Shown here: one piece after another, positions 17,711 through 25,759 of the stretch
How the letters are laid out: every line of letters begins with the position of its first letter
Position numbering within the stretch: the stretch's first letter is position 1
NCBI RefSeq assembly: GCF_003664585.1
Contig: NZ_RCHI01000017.1
Span: 1 to 64,000, forward strand
Length of the DNA: 64,000 nt
Reading direction: 5' to 3'
Origin: Paenirhodobacter hankyongi
GTDB taxonomy: Bacteria; Pseudomonadota; Alphaproteobacteria; Rhodobacterales; Rhodobacteraceae
Notes under the pieces: generated by a model
Database searches by the model: none
What the model saw: the letters and a program-made list of their open reading frames with translations, nothing else
What the model was told of the DNA's origin: nothing
Made by a program: the position numbers and the translations under genes

Positions 17711-18739
17711 ATGACCGGAACGATTGTGAAATCCAACGAACGCAAGCTGACCATCGCCCGCTCGATGGCCGAGGCGCTGGCGCAGGAGATGCGGATCGAC
17801 CCGACCGTCTTCGTGATGGGCGAGGACATCGGCACGCTCGGCGGCGTCTATGGCAATACCCGCGGCCTGATCGAGGAATTCGGCCCCGAGCGGGTGCGCG
17901 ACACGCCGATCTCCGAGACCGGCTTCATCGGCGCCGCGGTCGGCGCCGCGCAGGACGGGATGCGGCCGGTGGTCGAGCTGATGTTCGTCGACTTCTTCGG
18001 CGTCTGCTTCGACGCGATCTACAACCTGATGGCGAAGAACATCTACTTCTCCGGCGGCCATCTGAAGGTGCCGATGGTGCTGATGACCTCGACCGGCGGC
18101 GGCTATTCCGACGGCGGGCAGCACTCGCAATGCCTTTACGGCACCTTTGCGCATCTGCCGGGGATGAAGGTGGTGGCGCCCTCGAACGCCTATGACGCCA
18201 AGGGGCTGATGACCGCGGCGCTGCGCGACGACAGCCCGGTGGTCTACATGTATCACAAGGGGTTGCAGGGGATGGGCTGGCTTGGCACCGAGCCGGGCGC
18301 GACCGTGCATGTTCCCGAAGACAGCTATACCGTCGAGATCGGCAAGGCCAAGGTCGTGCGCGAGGGGCGCGATGTCACCATCGTCTCGCTCGGCATCGGG
18401 GTGCATCACGCGCTGAAGGCGGCCGACACGCTGGCGCAGCAGAACGTCTCGGCCGAGGTCGTCGACCTGCGCTCGCTGGTGCCGCTCGACCGCGACACGA
18501 TCCGCGCCTCGGTCGCGAAAACCGGGCGGCTGATCGTGGTGGACGAGGATTACCACAGCTTCGGCGTCTCGGCCGAGGTGATCGCCTCGGTGGTCGAGCA
18601 TGACCTCTCGGTGCTCAAGGCGGCACCGGTTCGGGTGGCCTATCCCGACGTGCCGATCCCCTATGCGCGGGTGATGGAACAGTTCTGCCTGCCCAGCCCG
18701 GCGAAGATCGTCGCGGCATGGGCGCAGATGGCGGCGTGA
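17711..18739 (+). CDS. acoB: Thiamine-diphosphate-dependent dehydrogenase E1 beta subunit, acetoin dehydrogenase type
   Basis: A 342-residue transketolase-like beta subunit. Family blocks include VFVMGEDIGTLGGVYGNTRG, RVRDTPISETGFIGAAVGAA, and the C-terminal LRSLVPLDRDTIRASVAKTGRLIVVDED. Start at 17711, ten bases after acoA, follows GAGGGGGATGAG. It pairs with acoA to form the E1 heterotetramer. A strong GC hairpin follows the gene, before the lipoyl protein. Confidence 0.88.
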   Translation: MTGTIVKSNERKLTIARSMAEALAQEMRIDPTVFVMGEDIGTLGGVYGNTRGLIEEFGPERVRDTPISETGFIGAAVGAAQDGMRPVVELMFVDFFGVCFDAIYNLMAKNIYFSGGHLKVPMVLMTSTGGGYSDGGQHSQCLYGTFAHLPGMKVVAPSNAYDAKGLMTAALRDDSPVVYMYHKGLQGMGWLGTEPGATVHVPEDSYTVEIGKAKVVREGRDVTIVSLGIGVHHALKAADTLAQQNVSAEVVDLRSLVPLDRDTIRASVAKTGRLIVVDEDYHSFGVSAEVIASVVEHDLSVLKAAPVRVAYPDVPIPYARVMEQFCLPSPAKIVAAWAQMAA

Positions 18740-18748
18740 CACCGGCCC

Positions 18749-18771
18749 GGGGGCGGGCCCGCCCCGCCCCC
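18749..18771 (+). other. Intra-operon GC hairpin between acoB and the lipoyl-protein gene
   Basis: GGGGGCGGG (18749-18757) and CCCGCCCCC (18763-18771) form a perfect 9-bp stem with a 5-base loop. With no T-run after it, it may be an mRNA processing or stabilising element that sets different E1 and lipoyl-protein levels. Confidence 0.45.
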
Positions 18772-18805
18772 GCCAGGCCAGCGACAGGACAAAGGGAAAA
18801 ACGAC

Positions 18806-19039
18806 ATGGCAACTGACATCATCATCCCCACCGACCTGTGGGAAGAGGACACCGAGGCGGTCATCACCTCCTGGCTTGCCGATGACGGCGCCCAGGTGGC
18901 CGAGGGCGCGCTGATCGCCGAGATCATGACCGCCAAGGTCCAGTACGAGATCCACGCCCCCGCCGCGGGCCGGCTGGTGATCCTCGCGGCACAGGATGCG
19001 GTGGTGCCGAAGGGCACGGTGATCGGGCGGGTGGAATGA
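18806..19039 (+). CDS. Free-standing lipoyl-domain protein
   Basis: A 77-residue protein that is just one biotinyl/lipoyl domain. The lipoylation hairpin is AEIMTAKVQYEIHAPAAG with the target lysine at residue 44. There is no peripheral-subunit-binding or catalytic domain. In usual acetoin and pyruvate complexes this domain is fused to the E2 acyltransferase; here the acyltransferase is the next gene, overlapping by ATGA. The start follows AAAGGGAAAAACGAC. It would act as a diffusible or loosely held swinging arm between E1, E2 and an E3 not encoded here. Confidence 0.88.
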   Translation: MATDIIIPTDLWEEDTEAVITSWLADDGAQVAEGALIAEIMTAKVQYEIHAPAAGRLVILAAQDAVVPKGTVIGRVE

Positions 19040-19725
19040 GCGCGCCGCCCGCCACCGACACCGTCGTGCCGCTGCGCGGCATGCGGGCGATGATCGCCGA
19101 GAAGATGGTCAGAAGCCTCGCCGAGGCGGCGCAGCTGACCCATCACGCCAGCGCCGATGCCAGCCGTCTTCTGGCGGCGCGCGCGACGCTGGCGGCGCAG
19201 GGGGTCAAGGCCTCGGTCGAGGATCTGCTGATGCTGGCGACGCTGCGGATGCTGAAGGCGCATCCCGAGCTGAACGGCCGCCTCGAGGGGCGCGAGCTGC
19301 GGCTCGCGTCGCAGGTCGATCTGTCGGTGGCGATCGCGCTGCCGGGCAATCTGCTGGTGGCGCCGGCGATCTTCGGCGCCGAGGCGCTGGACATCGCGGC
19401 GCTGCGCGCGGCACGGCAGGATCTGGCGGCGCGGGCGCGGGCGAACAGGCTCAGCGTGTCCGAGATGACCGGCGGCACCTTCTGCATCTCGAACCTCGGC
19501 CTGACCCGGGTCGAGGCCTTCACCCCGATCCTGAACACGCCGCAGATCGGCATTCTCGGCATCGGCTGCACCCGCGAGCGCGCGGTGCGCGAGGCCGACG
19601 GCGCGATCGGGCTGCGGCCCTTCATCGGCCTGTCGCTGACCTTCGATCACCGTGCGATCGACGGCGCGCCGGCCGCCGCGGCGCTGACCACGCTGTGCCA
19701 CGAGATCGAGGATTTCGCCCCGTGA
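19036..19725 (+). CDS. 2-oxo acid dehydrogenase E2 acyltransferase catalytic domain, stand-alone
   Basis: A 229-residue protein equal to the catalytic domain of E2 acyltransferases. It begins with VPLRGMRAMIAEKMVRSL, the usual first helix of this domain, and ends with the active-site motif DHRAIDG (H205, D209). GGTFCISNLG and PQIGILGIG are also family blocks. No lipoyl or E1/E3-binding domain precedes it. It overlaps the lipoyl-protein gene by four bases and the next gene by GTGA, so the three are translated together. Some conserved glycines remain, so it is likely active. Confidence 0.87.
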   Translation: MSAPPATDTVVPLRGMRAMIAEKMVRSLAEAAQLTHHASADASRLLAARATLAAQGVKASVEDLLMLATLRMLKAHPELNGRLEGRELRLASQVDLSVAIALPGNLLVAPAIFGAEALDIAALRAARQDLAARARANRLSVSEMTGGTFCISNLGLTRVEAFTPILNTPQIGILGIGCTRERAVREADGAIGLRPFIGLSLTFDHRAIDGAPAAAALTTLCHEIEDFAP

Positions 19726-20441
19726 CGGACGGTGTGACCGGGCTTGCGCCGCAGGGCGTCGACAGTGCCGCCGAGGGGATCGCGGCCGAGGTCGCGATGC
19801 TGGCGCAGGTCGCCGCAACCGGGCGGCCGGCGCGGCTGCTGTGGCAGGCCCGCACCCCGGCGATCGTGCTGCCGGCGGCCTGCCTGCGCCGCCCGGGCTT
19901 TGCCGCGGCGGCCGGGCATGCGGCGGCGGCCGGCTGGCCGCTGCTGGCCCGTCCGACCGGCGGCGGCGCGGTGCCGCAGGGGCCGGGCGTGCTCAATCTG
20001 GCGCTTGCCTTTCCCGCCGCGCCGGGGCTGACGCTCGAGGCCGGCTATCGGCGGATCTGCGCGCCGCTGACCGCGGCCTTCGCGCGGTTCGGCCTGTCGG
20101 CCACCGCCGGCGCGACCGAGGGCAGCTTTTGTGACGGGGCGTGGAACCTGTCGCTTGCCGGGCGCAAGATCGTCGGCACCGCGCAGCGCTGGCAGCGCCG
20201 CGAGGGGGGCTGGGCGGTGCTGGCCCATGCGCTGGTCCTGATCGATCCGCCGCTTGCCGCGGTGGTGCCGGTGATCGACCGGTTGCACCGCGATCTCGAG
20301 TTCGGGACCAGGGTTCTGCCCGACGCCCATACCAGCCTGCGCGCCGAACGACCCGATCTCGGTGCGCCCGATTTCATCCATGCCCTCGGGGAGGAGGACA
20401 TGGAGGGATCGCCTGCCCCCGGGGAGGGGCGGGCGGCCTGA
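19722..20441 (+). CDS. Lipoate-protein ligase A family protein
   Basis: A 239-residue member of the biotin/lipoate ligase fold. RPTGGGAVPQGPGVLNLAL matches the RxxGGGAVxHxxGxLN block, and LAGRKIVGTAQRW supplies the lysine that binds lipoyl-AMP. The GTG at 19722 overlaps the E2 stop (GTGA), which makes this the most likely start. Placed directly behind the free lipoyl protein, it probably attaches lipoate, or moves an octanoyl or lipoyl group, to that protein. It is shorter than E. coli LplA and lacks its C-terminal accessory domain. Confidence 0.8.
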   Translation: MTDGVTGLAPQGVDSAAEGIAAEVAMLAQVAATGRPARLLWQARTPAIVLPAACLRRPGFAAAAGHAAAAGWPLLARPTGGGAVPQGPGVLNLALAFPAAPGLTLEAGYRRICAPLTAAFARFGLSATAGATEGSFCDGAWNLSLAGRKIVGTAQRWQRREGGWAVLAHALVLIDPPLAAVVPVIDRLHRDLEFGTRVLPDAHTSLRAERPDLGAPDFIHALGEEDMEGSPAPGEGRAA

Positions 20442-20484
20442 GCCGCGCGAGGACGCGCATCACCGAACCGCAAGGGAGGACGAC

Positions 20485-20532
20485 ATGAGACCACGCGCCG
20501 AGACCCGGCACGGGCCTTCGGGCCCCGGCTGA
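20485..20532 (+). CDS. Possible 15-residue leader peptide
   Basis: AAGGGAGGACGAC, an excellent Shine-Dalgarno sequence, precedes an ATG opening a 15-codon frame (MRPRAETRHGPSGPG). The stop codon lies beside a GC-rich hairpin (GGGCC-TTC-GGGCCC, 20512-20525), within the 202-base gap before the Tat-signal subunit gene. This is the layout of a translated leader, but the peptide has no recognised relative and may be a relic. The rest of the gap holds no other feature I can support. Confidence 0.3.
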   Translation: MRPRAETRHGPSGPG

Positions 20533-20643
20533 GCCCTGCCCGGGCCGCCCCCGCATCACCCCACCCATCCTGTGCCGCCCTGCCCCGCCCGCGCGACTGC
20601 GCCGGCGGACCGGGCTGCCCTGACCGCAACACCGGAGCCCGAG

Positions 20644-21240
20644 ATGAGCCCTGACCTTCGCGCCGAAGCGCGCCCCAGACCCGCCCGCCGCCTGTCGCGC
20701 CGGCATTTCCTGATCACCACCGCCGTCGCCACCGGCGGCGCGGTTGCCGGCCTTGCGCTGCCGGTGGCCGCCTGGGCCAATGACACGATCGGCACCGCCC
20801 GCGCCGAAACCATGCTGCGGGTGATGCGCGACACCTTCCCGCACGGGCCGCAGATCGTCAGCCTGGCCACCTATCAGCGCCTCGTCGACGCCATGCTCGA
20901 GGAGGCGGCGGCGGACGAGGCGGTGAAGATGCTGCTGAGCGACGGCGTCGATGACCTCGACGCGCGCGCCCGCGCGGCCTTCGGCCTGCCCTTCACCGAG
21001 GTCACCGAGGATTACGCGCGCGAGGGGATCCTGCGCGGCATCGAGACCACGCCCTTCTTCCAGAAATTCCGCTGGGCCGGGGTCTTCGGCATCTACAACG
21101 CCCCCGACCTGTGGCCGGCGCTCGGCTACGAAGGCCCCGCCTCGGACGTCGGCGGCTTCCTGCACGCCGGGTTCAGCGACATCGACTGGCTCCCGCCGGG
21201 GCCGAGCCCCGAAGAGCTTCTCGCCCAGGTCCAGCGGTAA
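20644..21240 (+). CDS. Tat-exported small subunit of a membrane GMC dehydrogenase (gluconate 2-dehydrogenase subunit 3 family)
   Basis: A 198-residue protein with a twin-arginine signal (LSRRHFLITTAVATGG, then a hydrophobic stretch to AAWA near residue 46). In fructose, sorbitol and gluconate dehydrogenases this subunit carries the Tat signal and ferries the signal-less flavoprotein through the membrane. The flavoprotein gene follows 12 bases on and has no signal of its own, which fits. The ATG at 20644 gives a normal signal peptide; earlier in-frame codons lack a ribosome site. Confidence 0.8.
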   Translation: MSPDLRAEARPRPARRLSRRHFLITTAVATGGAVAGLALPVAAWANDTIGTARAETMLRVMRDTFPHGPQIVSLATYQRLVDAMLEEAAADEAVKMLLSDGVDDLDARARAAFGLPFTEVTEDYAREGILRGIETTPFFQKFRWAGVFGIYNAPDLWPALGYEGPASDVGGFLHAGFSDIDWLPPGPSPEELLAQVQR

Positions 21241-21252
21241 GGAACAGCGATC

Positions 21253-22833
21253 ATGACCACGAAATTCGACCTCGACGACGACAGCCTCGTCGTCATCATC
21301 GGCTCGGGCGCGGGCGGCGGCACGCTGGCCAACGAACTGGCGCAGAAGGGCATCAGGTCTGTCGTGCTCGAGGCCGGCCCGCGCTTCGGCCAGGAGGACA
21401 TCGTCAATGACGAATGGGCGATGTTCAACAAGATCTCCTGGCTCGACAAGCGGATCTCGGCCGGGGAATGGCACGGCAAGCGCAACCATCCGACCCTGCC
21501 GGCCTGGATCGTCAAGGGCTATGGCGGCTCGACCATCCACTGGGCTGGCGTGTCGCTGCGCTTCCAGGAGCACGAGTTCCGCATGCGCACGCTGAACGGC
21601 GAGATCCCCGGTGCCTCGGTCGCCGACTGGCCGCTGACCCTGGCCGAGCTGACGCCGTATTACGAGGCGGCCGAGCGCAAGATGGGGGTGACGGGCAAGA
21701 CCACCGGGATGCCGCACCTGCCCTGGCACAACAGCTTCCGCGTGCTGGCCGAGGGGGCGCGGCGGATGGGCTATCGCGACATCGTCTCGGGGCCGATGGC
21801 GATCAACTCGGTCGAGAACGACGGCCGCCCGGCCTGCCAGCAATACGGCTTTTGCATGAGCGGCTGCATGGTCGGGGCGAAATGGTCGACGATGATCACC
21901 GAGCTTCCCCGCGCCGAGGCCACCGGCAAGTGCGAGATCCGCTGCGACGCGATGGCGCTGAAGATCGAGCATGACGCGACCGGCAAGGTCACCGCCGTGC
22001 TCTATGCCGACGGCGCGGGCAACATCCAGCGGCAGAAGGCGCGGCTCGTCTGCGTCGCCGGCAACGCGATCGAGAGCCCGCGGCTGCTGCTGAACTCGGC
22101 CTCGTCGATGTTCCCCGACGGGCTCGCCAATTCCTCGGGCCAGGTCGGGCGCAACTACATGACCCACAACAGCGCCGGCGTCTTTGCCGAGATGCCCGAG
22201 AAGGTGCACATGAACCGCGGCACCACGGTCGCGGGGATCATCTCGGACGAGGCGCGCAACGACCCCTCGCGCGGCTTCTATGCCGGCTACCGGCTGGAGA
22301 TCCTGGCCCTCGGCCTGCCCTTCCTGTCGGTCTTCCTCAACCCCGCTGCCTCTGGCTGGGGCCGCGAGCACGCGCAGGCGCTGGAGAAATACGCCTACAT
22401 GTCCGGCACCTGGATCTGCGGCGAGGATCTGCCGCAGGCCGGCAACGGCATCACCCTGCACCCGACCGAGACGGATCAGCACGGCCTGCCGGTGCCGATC
22501 GTCACCAAGACCCCGCATATCAACGAGGTCAACATGGCGGCCCATGCCTATGAGCAGACCGGCGAGATGTATCGCGCCGTCGGGGCGACGAAGGTGTGGA
22601 ACCTGCCCTCCTACCCGGCAAGCCACAACATGGGCACCAACCGGATGGCGGCGAAGGCCTCGGAGGGGGTGGTCGACGGCTGGGGCCGGGCGCATGACGT
22701 GCGCAACCTCTTCGTCTCGGATGGCAGCACCTTCCCGAGCTCGAGCGCGGCGAACCCCACCCTGACGATCGTCGCCCTGGCGATCCGCCAGGCGGAGCAC
22801 ATCGCGCGCGAGATGGCGGCGGGATCGCTCTGA
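21253..22833 (+). CDS. GMC-family FAD-dependent dehydrogenase, iron-sulfur type
   Basis: A 526-residue flavoprotein with GSGAGGGTLANELAQKG (FAD-binding, about 17-33), EAGPRF, GGSTIHWAG, and the C-terminal NPTLTIVALAIRQAEHI. Cysteines 195, 201 and 205 (RPACQQYGFCMSGCMVGA) match the three ligands of the [3Fe-4S] cluster known in bacterial FAD-glucose and fructose dehydrogenases. It lacks a signal peptide and should be exported with the Tat subunit upstream. The usual third subunit, a multiheme cytochrome c, is not encoded nearby. It oxidises an alcohol or sugar in the periplasm; substrate unknown, perhaps 2,3-butanediol given the acetoin-type genes. Confidence 0.85.
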   Translation: MTTKFDLDDDSLVVIIGSGAGGGTLANELAQKGIRSVVLEAGPRFGQEDIVNDEWAMFNKISWLDKRISAGEWHGKRNHPTLPAWIVKGYGGSTIHWAGVSLRFQEHEFRMRTLNGEIPGASVADWPLTLAELTPYYEAAERKMGVTGKTTGMPHLPWHNSFRVLAEGARRMGYRDIVSGPMAINSVENDGRPACQQYGFCMSGCMVGAKWSTMITELPRAEATGKCEIRCDAMALKIEHDATGKVTAVLYADGAGNIQRQKARLVCVAGNAIESPRLLLNSASSMFPDGLANSSGQVGRNYMTHNSAGVFAEMPEKVHMNRGTTVAGIISDEARNDPSRGFYAGYRLEILALGLPFLSVFLNPAASGWGREHAQALEKYAYMSGTWICGEDLPQAGNGITLHPTETDQHGLPVPIVTKTPHINEVNMAAHAYEQTGEMYRAVGATKVWNLPSYPASHNMGTNRMAAKASEGVVDGWGRAHDVRNLFVSDGSTFPSSSAANPTLTIVALAIRQAEHIAREMAAGSL

Positions 22834-22838
22834 GCTGC

Positions 22839-22865
22839 GGGCCGGCGTCCTCGCGGCGCCGGCCC
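22839..22865 (+). terminator. GC hairpin after the GMC dehydrogenase
   Basis: GGGCCGGCG (22839-22847) and CGCCGGCCC (22857-22865) form a perfect 9-bp stem five bases after the stop codon. No T-run follows, so termination may be only partial before the regulator gene at 22953. Confidence 0.45.
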
Positions 22866-22952
22866 CGATCCGTTCCGGTTGCAGAAACTTCTGGATTTTC
22901 CGCCGGGCAAGGAGAACTCTGGTGCAACACCAGCATTTGGGAGGGTGCCAAG

Positions 22953-24728
22953 GTGGACCGAGACCCCGAAGTCGCGCATCGTGAGGCGATTGCCGCCTCC
23001 TGGGAGCGCTGTGCGCACCGCCACAACCTCGTCGCCGGCCTCGCCCGACCGATCCTGCGCCTGCGCAGCGAAGAGATCGCGCATCGCCGCGAGGCGTTCA
23101 ACGACATGACCTCGGGCGAGCTGCGGGGGATGTCGCAGCTCGCCGCGCTGGCCTCTGAGACCGCAAGCGCTCTGGTCGTCACCGACCGTGACCAGATCCT
23201 GCTCGACATCTATTGCCGGGATGCCGACCGCGAGGCCTTCGAGAGCCGGGGCGTCGCGCCCGGGTCGAACTGGGACGAGCGCATCGCGGGCACGAACGGC
23301 GTGTCGATGGCCAGCCTCGGCCGGCGCGCCGTCACCGTGCGCGGCAGTGAACATTTCTACCAGACGCTGCGGCCCTTCGCCTGTACCGCCGTGCCGGTCT
23401 TCGATGCCGGGGATGCGGTGATCGCGCTGCTGAACTTCACCACCATCGACCGGGGCAACACCGCGGATTTCGCCTTCGCGCGGCATGTGCTGAACATGGC
23501 GGCGGACCGGGTGCAGGCCTGGCTTTTCCTGCGCCGCTTCGGTGCAGCGGTCACGTTGCGGGTCTCGCCCCCGTCCGATGCGTCGCCGGGGCGCAGCAAT
23601 GCGCTGGTCGCGCTGGATGACGACGGCCGGATCGTCGCGATCACCGCGGCGGCGCGCGCCGTGCTGCCGGAGCCGGAGCGGGAGGCCGCCCTGTGCGGGC
23701 GCAGCTTCGAGGAGATCTTCGGCACCCGGCTCGAGCCCGCCGACCGGGTGCCCGACCGGCTGCTGAGCCTGTCGCCCGGTGCGGGACCGCCCGCTGGTTC
23801 GGTCCGCATCAGCGCGGCGGGCCTGGCCGCGGCCCGGCCGCGCGCCGCAGGGCGCGCGCCGCAGGCCCTGACCGGCGCCCCGGCCTTTCTGGCCCTGGCC
23901 GAAAGCGGCCTCTTGCCGCCGGTGCGGCTGCATCAGGCGCGCCGGCTGCTGCGGGCCGGCACGCCGGTGCTGATCCGCGGCCCGGTCGGGTCAGGCAAGA
24001 GCCATGCCGCACGGGTCCTGCTGGCGGAAGCGGGCCGGGCGCCGGGGATTCCGGGTGTTCTCGACATCCGCAGCGAGGCCGAGACGGTGATCGCCGCGCG
24101 CATCGACGGCTGGAACCGGGACGCCGCGGGGATGCCCGACCTGATGCTGGCCGAATCGCTCGCGGCATGGCCGCCGCGCCTGCAAACTGCGCTTCTGGCC
24201 TGCCTCGAACGGGCGGGCGCGGCCGGGCATCGCCCCGCCCTGGTCGCCACCTGCGCGAGCGCCGATACCGGGCTGTTGCCAGAGCTTGGCCATTTCCTCG
24301 GCGGCTTCGTGCTGGATCTGCCGCCGGTGCGGCAGCTCGACAGCCGCGAGCGGCTGATCCGCCATCTGCTGCGGACATTGGTGCCCGAGGGGCCGCCAGC
24401 TCTTGGCGTCGAGGCGATGGCGGCGATCGCCGCGCATGACTGGCCCGGCAACATCCGCGAGCTGCGCGGCGCGCTGGATGTCGCCTGCGCCTGCTGCGAT
24501 GGCGGGATGATTGCGCGCGCCGATCTGCCCGAGCATGTCGCCGGCCGGATCGGGGCCCCGGCGGAGACGGGCACACCGCCGGATCTGGCCGAGGTGCTGC
24601 GCCTGTGCGACTGGAACGTGACGCGGGCGGCGAAGGTGACGGGGCTGAGCCGCGCCACCCTCAACCGCCGGATCCGCGAACAGGACCTGCACCGCCCCGG
24701 CAAGGCGGCGCGCCGGCCGGTGCACTGA
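22953..24728 (+). CDS. AcoR-like Fis-family regulator with a degenerate AAA+ domain
   Basis: A 591-residue regulator starting with GTG after GGGAGGG. Domains: N-terminal sensor with GAF-like sequence (VVTDRDQILLD, NWDERIAGTNGVSMA, about 60-180), a PAS-like middle part, an AAA+-derived region from Walker A GPVGSGKSHAARVLL (about 345-359) to WPGNIRELRGALD, and a C-terminal Fis helix-turn-helix (NVTRAAKVTGLSRATLNRRI). The GAFTGA loop needed to contact sigma-54 is missing, and the Walker B region (PDLMLAE) is poor. It is therefore unlikely to open sigma-54 promoters. Rhodobacter NtrC, which also lacks GAFTGA, works with sigma-70, a useful precedent. Confidence 0.8.
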   Translation: MDRDPEVAHREAIAASWERCAHRHNLVAGLARPILRLRSEEIAHRREAFNDMTSGELRGMSQLAALASETASALVVTDRDQILLDIYCRDADREAFESRGVAPGSNWDERIAGTNGVSMASLGRRAVTVRGSEHFYQTLRPFACTAVPVFDAGDAVIALLNFTTIDRGNTADFAFARHVLNMAADRVQAWLFLRRFGAAVTLRVSPPSDASPGRSNALVALDDDGRIVAITAAARAVLPEPEREAALCGRSFEEIFGTRLEPADRVPDRLLSLSPGAGPPAGSVRISAAGLAAARPRAAGRAPQALTGAPAFLALAESGLLPPVRLHQARRLLRAGTPVLIRGPVGSGKSHAARVLLAEAGRAPGIPGVLDIRSEAETVIAARIDGWNRDAAGMPDLMLAESLAAWPPRLQTALLACLERAGAAGHRPALVATCASADTGLLPELGHFLGGFVLDLPPVRQLDSRERLIRHLLRTLVPEGPPALGVEAMAAIAAHDWPGNIRELRGALDVACACCDGGMIARADLPEHVAGRIGAPAETGTPPDLAEVLRLCDWNVTRAAKVTGLSRATLNRRIREQDLHRPGKAARRPVH

Positions 24729-24736
24729 GGCGCCGC

Positions 24737-25759
24737 TCAGCGCCCGCCGAAGTCCAGAACGATGCGGCCGGCGACCTCGCCCGCCGCAAGCCGTTCGAGG
24801 GCGGCGTTGATGTCGGCAAACGGCACCCGCTCGACCGCGACGCGGAACGGGTGATCGGCGGCGAAGGCAAGGAAGGCCGAAAGCTCGGCCCGGGTGCCGA
24901 CGGAGGACCCCATCACCCGGTGCCCGCCGTTGATCAGCCACATCATCGACAGGGCCACGGGCTCGTGCACCAGCGCCACGGCGACGATCTGGCTGAGCGG
25001 GTTCGCCACCGCCGCGATCAGGTCCCAGACCTTCGGCGTCGGCGCGAAGTTCAGCGTGATATCCGCCCCGCCCCAATCGCGGATCGCCTGCACCTCGCCC
25101 GGGGCGACGGCCAGCGATGCGCCACGGGCGCGCATCTCGGCGCGCTTGCGGGCATCGGGTTCGACGACGGCGACGCGCAGCCCGCGGGCAAGCCCGATCT
25201 CGAGCGCATATTGCCCAAGCCCGCCCGCGCCGATCACCAGAAGCCGCGCGCCCGCATGCACCTCGCAGCGCTCGAGCGCCGACCAGGCGGTGAGCCCGGC
25301 GCAGAGCAGCGGGCCGCCGCTGACCGGGTCGACCTCTTCGGGGATCGGCAGCGCGAAGCGGGTCTCGAGCAGCGCATACTCGGCAAAGGCGCCGGGGGCA
25401 TCAAGGCCGCGGGCGCGCTGCGCGGTGCAGAAGGTCTCGTGCCCGCCAAGGCAGGGGCCGCAGCCAAGGCAGGTGTCATAAAGCCAGGGCAGGCCGACGC
25501 GGGTGCCATGGGGCAAGGGCCCCTCGCCCGCGACGATGCGCCCGATCCCCTCGTGGCCGAGGATCAGCGGGAAGGCCTCGGGCGGCATCGGCTCCTCGCC
25601 GCGCTGCACGTGCAGGTCGGAATGGCACAGCCCGCAGGCCTCGAGCCGGACAAGGTATTGCCCGGGGCCCGGCACCGGCACCGGCACCTCGGCCAGGCGC
25701 AGCGCGGCCCCCGGCGCATCCAGCAGCGCCGCGCGCATCATCGTCGGCAGATCACTCAT
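24737..25759 (-). CDS. Zinc-dependent alcohol dehydrogenase (MDR family)
   Basis: A 340-residue medium-chain dehydrogenase. Catalytic zinc ligands C45 (GLCHSD) and H69 in GHEGIGRI; structural zinc cysteines C97, C100, C103, C111 (CLGCGPCLGGHETFC); NAD-binding GAGGLGQYAL. It resembles propanol-preferring AdhP types. It converges with the AcoR-like gene eight bases away, but its start overlaps the end of the upstream ABC permease, so it belongs to the importer/ureohydrolase operon and may handle an alcohol or aldehyde made from the imported amine. Confidence 0.87.
   Translation of the reverse strand: MSDLPTMMRAALLDAPGAALRLAEVPVPVPGPGQYLVRLEACGLCHSDLHVQRGEEPMPPEAFPLILGHEGIGRIVAGEGPLPHGTRVGLPWLYDTCLGCGPCLGGHETFCTAQRARGLDAPGAFAEYALLETRFALPIPEEVDPVSGGPLLCAGLTAWSALERCEVHAGARLLVIGAGGLGQYALEIGLARGLRVAVVEPDARKRAEMRARGASLAVAPGEVQAIRDWGGADITLNFAPTPKVWDLIAAVANPLSQIVAVALVHEPVALSMMWLINGGHRVMGSSVGTRAELSAFLAFAADHPFRVAVERVPFADINAALERLAAGEVAGRIVLDFGGR

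Noticed and set aside
19036-19725. Frameshift as the cause of the split E2
   Set aside because: The lipoyl gene has its own ribosome site and a clean stop in an ATGA overlap, and the catalytic part starts with the family's usual first helix, so two separate genes are more likely than a broken fusion.
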